Source: JBEIUO01 sp964549785
Lineage (GTDB): Bacteria > Planctomycetota > Phycisphaerae > Phycisphaerales > UBA1924
Direction: 5' to 3'
Assembly (NCBI GenBank): GCA_964549785.1
Contig: CAZJXA010000144.1
Coordinates: 1-8,630 of the forward strand
DNA length: 8,630 nucleotides
Part shown: positions 6,014 to 8,630 of the stretch, in pieces
How the letters are laid out: each line of letters opens with the position of its first letter
Numbering within the stretch: position 1 is the stretch's first letter
Notes under the pieces: model-generated
Seen by the model: the letters and a program-made list of their open reading frames with translations, nothing else
Database searches by the model: none
What the model was told of the DNA's origin: nothing
Program-made: the position numbers and the translations under genes

Positions 6014-7060
6014 ATGCCTTTGGTATTCTGTGCCATGCACCGAAGGTATGTGTGGATCGGGTTGTTTCTGTTGGCCCAGTGCGCGGTCGGACTTGTTCTG
6101 CCTTCGGTGCTGATGAATTCGCCTTGGCCTTCGTTCGACGGACTGGGTTCGGCCCTGGTGGACCCTGAGTACCTCGGGATCACTGGGCCTGTGGTGCTCG
6201 TGATTCTGGTGCTTCAGGGCGGCCTGATGGCACCCATGACGACCGATCTCCTTGGGCGGCCGCGGGATCGGGAGCACGGTGAGGGACGCGGTCCGGGGAT
6301 CCTTCGGATTGTCGCGGCGGCGGGGGCGGTTTCGACGGTGGTGTGCGTGCCGATTGGATATCTCGTTACGGCTGTGGGGCAAGCGTTCTCGTGGGCGCGG
6401 ATCCGTGGGCTTGACTACAACCTGGTTCCGCTGATCACGCTGGTTGCGGCGGCGGTCATCACGGGGTTTCTGGTCCCGGTGCTGCGGAAGCGGTGGACGC
6501 GGGGGATCCCAATCAAGACCAGCATCATGGTTGCCGGGCTTGTGTGCGGGCTGCTTCTGGCGGTCGTGGTGTGCGCGGCGGTGCAGGTGCTTTTGCTCCT
6601 GACATCGAACGCGAGTTCATCGACGATCGGGTATGCGATGCTCGCTGCGCCGGTGGCGGGTTGGATTATCTCGACGCCCATCCTTTTCGCGTATGTGCGC
6701 AACAGCCATCAGGTGGAGCCGATGGACCGGGTCGTCACGCTGATTTTCAAAGGCACCGCGATCGAGGCTCTTGCGATTCTGCCGTTGGACGTCATCGTGC
6801 GGCGGCAGCGGAGTTGCTACTGCTTTGAGCCCTCGTTCTGGTCGCTTCTGATGATCGGCGGTGTGGGCCTCGTGACACTCGGGCCGATGCTCATCTTCAT
6901 TGCGGGTCGCAAGAATCGTCGGGCCGTCACCGGGCGGTGCACCGGGTGCGGGTATGACCTTTCGGGGCTGCATGCGAAGGTTTGCCCGGAATGCGGGCGT
7001 CCGGGGCCTGCATCTTCGCCGCCATCTCCAGGCTCGGGTGCCTCAAGCGTGTCTCCCTAG
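6014..7060 (+). CDS. Polytopic membrane protein with C-terminal zinc ribbon
   Basis: The 348-residue product has about seven or eight hydrophobic segments (roughly 12-33, 54-73, 97-122, 137-158, 171-196, 205-227, 240-262 and 275-297). The last is followed by a positively charged stretch (GRKNRR) and a zinc ribbon, C309-x2-C312-GYDLSGL ... C324-x2-C327, which should therefore face the cytoplasm. A low-complexity serine/proline tail ends the protein. A further cysteine pair, C268-Y-C270, lies in the loop before the last helix within RRQRSCYCFEPSFWSLL. The CGYDLxG...CPECG ribbon is frequent in Planctomycetota membrane proteins of unknown role, and I regard this as one of that lineage-specific group. 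No transport or enzymatic motif was recognised. An in-frame ATG at 6035 would remove seven residues and start nearer to the first positive charges (MHRRY); neither start has a clear ribosome binding site. It lies 9 nt after the TolC-like gene and 8 nt before thrC. Confidence 0.82.
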   Translation: MPLVFCAMHRRYVWIGLFLLAQCAVGLVLPSVLMNSPWPSFDGLGSALVDPEYLGITGPVVLVILVLQGGLMAPMTTDLLGRPRDREHGEGRGPGILRIVAAAGAVSTVVCVPIGYLVTAVGQAFSWARIRGLDYNLVPLITLVAAAVITGFLVPVLRKRWTRGIPIKTSIMVAGLVCGLLLAVVVCAAVQVLLLLTSNASSSTIGYAMLAAPVAGWIISTPILFAYVRNSHQVEPMDRVVTLIFKGTAIEALAILPLDVIVRRQRSCYCFEPSFWSLLMIGGVGLVTLGPMLIFIAGRKNRRAVTGRCTGCGYDLSGLHAKVCPECGRPGPASSPPSPGSGASSVSP

Positions 7061-7068
7061 CATGGGCC

Positions 7069-8604
7069 ATGAGCAATCGGGCCTTTCAATCTTGCATCAA
7101 CGCCGATTGTGCGGCCGAGTTTCCTATCGACCGTGTGCTGGTGGCGTGCCCCAATTGTCACGGGTTGCTGGACGTCGATTATGACTGGAGCGGGATCAGG
7201 CCGTCGTGGGAAACGTTTGAGGGGCGCGCGGTCACGAAGGGGCAGCGGAATGCCGCGGGGGGCGGCCGATCGACGCCGGCCTCGCTGGATTTTTCGGGAG
7301 TCTGGCGGTTTCGAGATTTGCTGCCGTTCTGCCCGGATGAATCCCGCATTGTGACCATCGGCGAGGGCCGCACGAACTTGCAGCGGGCGACCGGCTTGGC
7401 GAGCAAGTTGGGGTTCACCTCTGACGCGGGCGGCGAACTGTACTTGCAATACGAGGGGTTTAACCCGAGCGGGAGTTTCAAGGATAATGGGATGGCGGCG
7501 GCCTTCACGCATGCCGCGATGGTGGGGGCCAAGCGGGTGGCGTGTGCCAGCACGGGCAACACGTCGGCGGCCTTGGCGGTGTATGGGGCGCTCACGGGCG
7601 TCGAGTGCTTTGTGTTTATCGGCGAGGGCAAGATCGCCTATGGCAAACTGAGCCAAGCGCTTGAGTACGGCGCGACCACGCTGCAAGTGGCGGGCGACTT
7701 TGATGCGTGCCTTGCCCGGATCCGGCATATCGCGGAGCACATGCCGGAGGCGGGTGTGTACCTGATGAACTCGGTGAACCCGTTCCGGCTTGAGGGCCAG
7801 AAGACCATCATGTATCGCATTCTGGAGGGTCTTGATTGGAAGGTGCCCGATTGGGTGATTGTTCCGGGCGGCAACCTCGGGAATTGTTCGGCGTTCGGCA
7901 AGGCGTTCATGGAATTGAAGGCTTTGGGGTTGATTGAACGGCTGCCGCGACTTGCGGTGATTCAGGCCGAGGGATCACGGACGCTGGACCGGGTGTACAA
8001 CGATTTGGGTGTGCGGTGGTCTCCCGCTGTGGGGGCGGGGGGGCGCGCGTGCGCGGCGTGCCCGAGGCCGGGCGCGTGCCCGCGGCTGTGCTTGCGGGGG
8101 CGGTTTGATGTGGCGGCGGTTGAGGCCGAATATGCACGGATGGATGCAGCGAACGAGCGTGCCCACACGGTGGCGACGGCCATCGAGATCAATCGGCCGG
8201 TGAATCTTTCGAAGGCGTTGCGGGCCTTGCACGCGATGAACGGGGTCGTGCGGACGGTTTCGGACGCGGAGATCGTGGAGCACAAGGCGTTGGTGGGGCG
8301 GTACGGCTTTGGGTGTGAGCCGGCGAGCGGGGCCTCGGTGGCGGGCGCTGCGATGCTGCTGAAAGAGGGCGTGATTCGATCGCACGAGACGGTGGCGTGC
8401 GTGCTGACGGGGCATGTGCTGAAGGACCCGGACGTGACGGTGGGGTATCACACGGGGCTGAACATGAAGGCGGCGGCGGTTGATCTGTCGGCGTCGCGGC
8501 CGACGGGGCGGGTGAGCAATCCGCCGGTTCGGGTGGCGGATGATTTGGAAGCGATCTTGGCGGCGATGGAGGGTGCGACGGCGCAGCGCGCTTTGCGGGA
8601 GTGA
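7069..8604 (+). CDS. thrC: Threonine synthase
   Basis: The 511-residue product is a fold-type II pyridoxal-phosphate enzyme converting O-phosphohomoserine and water to threonine and phosphate, the last step of threonine biosynthesis in the cytoplasm. An N-terminal zinc ribbon (C9-x4-C14-x12-C27-x2-C30) precedes the catalytic domain. Landmarks are TIGEGRTNL (96-104), the PLP lysine K138 in NPSGSFKDNGM, ACASTGNTSAALA (159-171), the phosphate-binding loop VPGGNLGN (265-272), and HTVATAIEINRPVN (366-379). Between the family's usual blocks there is a cysteine-rich insertion with C328, C331, C337 and C341, encoded by DNA of 87% GC (8041-8100). The start at 7069 (MSNRAFQSC) was chosen because the frame's earlier ATG at 6982 would overlap the preceding gene by 79 bases and add no conserved sequence; the gap is then 8 nt. 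No other threonine-pathway gene is in the window. Paralogues such as cysteate synthase belong to the same superfamily, but threonine synthase is the simplest reading. Confidence 0.93.
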   Translation: MSNRAFQSCINADCAAEFPIDRVLVACPNCHGLLDVDYDWSGIRPSWETFEGRAVTKGQRNAAGGGRSTPASLDFSGVWRFRDLLPFCPDESRIVTIGEGRTNLQRATGLASKLGFTSDAGGELYLQYEGFNPSGSFKDNGMAAAFTHAAMVGAKRVACASTGNTSAALAVYGALTGVECFVFIGEGKIAYGKLSQALEYGATTLQVAGDFDACLARIRHIAEHMPEAGVYLMNSVNPFRLEGQKTIMYRILEGLDWKVPDWVIVPGGNLGNCSAFGKAFMELKALGLIERLPRLAVIQAEGSRTLDRVYNDLGVRWSPAVGAGGRACAACPRPGACPRLCLRGRFDVAAVEAEYARMDAANERAHTVATAIEINRPVNLSKALRALHAMNGVVRTVSDAEIVEHKALVGRYGFGCEPASGASVAGAAMLLKEGVIRSHETVACVLTGHVLKDPDVTVGYHTGLNMKAAAVDLSASRPTGRVSNPPVRVADDLEAILAAMEGATAQRALRE

Positions 8605-8630
8605 AGGGGCGGCGGGGTGGATAGCGATGC

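Noticed and set aside
5552..6382. 276-codon minus-strand frame across the end of the TolC-like gene
   Set aside because: Arg/His/Pro-rich composition, no domain, and antisense to two supported genes.
6982..7068. Longer form of threonine synthase starting at 6982
   Set aside because: It would overlap the zinc-ribbon gene by 79 bases and the added residues are unlike any ThrC N-terminus; the zinc ribbon begins right after the ATG at 7069.
8028..8100. Possible frameshift in thrC at the G runs
   Set aside because: The frame on both sides is the same and continues into conserved sequence (HTVATAIEINRPVN), so a single indel cannot be present; compensating indels remain possible and are noted in the finding.

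Overview
The window is GC-rich and looks like a chromosomal segment from a planctomycete, probably of the Phycisphaerae type. The best lineage marker is the membrane protein at 6014-7060. It ends in a C-x2-C-GYDL-x-G ... CPECG zinc ribbon, a tail I associate with Planctomycetota; this is recognition from memory, not a search. Non-ATG start candidates and weak Shine-Dalgarno signals fit that group.

Layout. (1) 1-227, minus strand: the 5' part of an unrecognised gene running off the left edge, with a good promoter (TTGACG, 16 bp, TGC-TATCTT) so close that the mRNA is probably leaderless. (2) 228-689: an untranslated or doubtful stretch with phased G-rich repeats and three small hairpins. (3) 690-1058, plus strand: a stand-alone version of the C-terminal domain of B12-dependent (class II) ribonucleotide reductase, comparable to NrdJb of the split Pseudomonas enzyme. 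(4) 1059-1262: a convergent gap with a CACAGAG-type repeat and a strong hairpin. (5) 1263-4040, minus strand: a large GH35 beta-galactosidase-like protein in which both expected catalytic glutamates appear to be aspartates. (6) 4041-4249: a divergent gap with an extended -10 (TGT-TATACT) facing right. (7) 4250-8604, plus strand: three tightly spaced genes, namely a TolC-type outer membrane lipoprotein, a polytopic membrane protein with a cytosolic-type zinc ribbon, and threonine synthase (thrC) with a cysteine-rich insertion. Gaps are 9 and 8 nt, so they are probably one transcription unit.

The genes do not form one obvious pathway. They look like ordinary chromosomal housekeeping (nucleotide reduction, threonine synthesis, export, sugar metabolism) plus lineage-specific proteins. 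No mobile element, CRISPR array, tRNA or rRNA was seen. A strong compositional bias runs through everything: plus-strand genes end codons in G, minus-strand genes in C, so the plus strand is G-rich throughout and is probably the leading strand of replication. I did not find a convincing new multi-gene system. The items most worth pursuing are the remodelled GH35 active site, the detached NrdJ domain with its structured leader, and the cysteine cluster inserted in threonine synthase.
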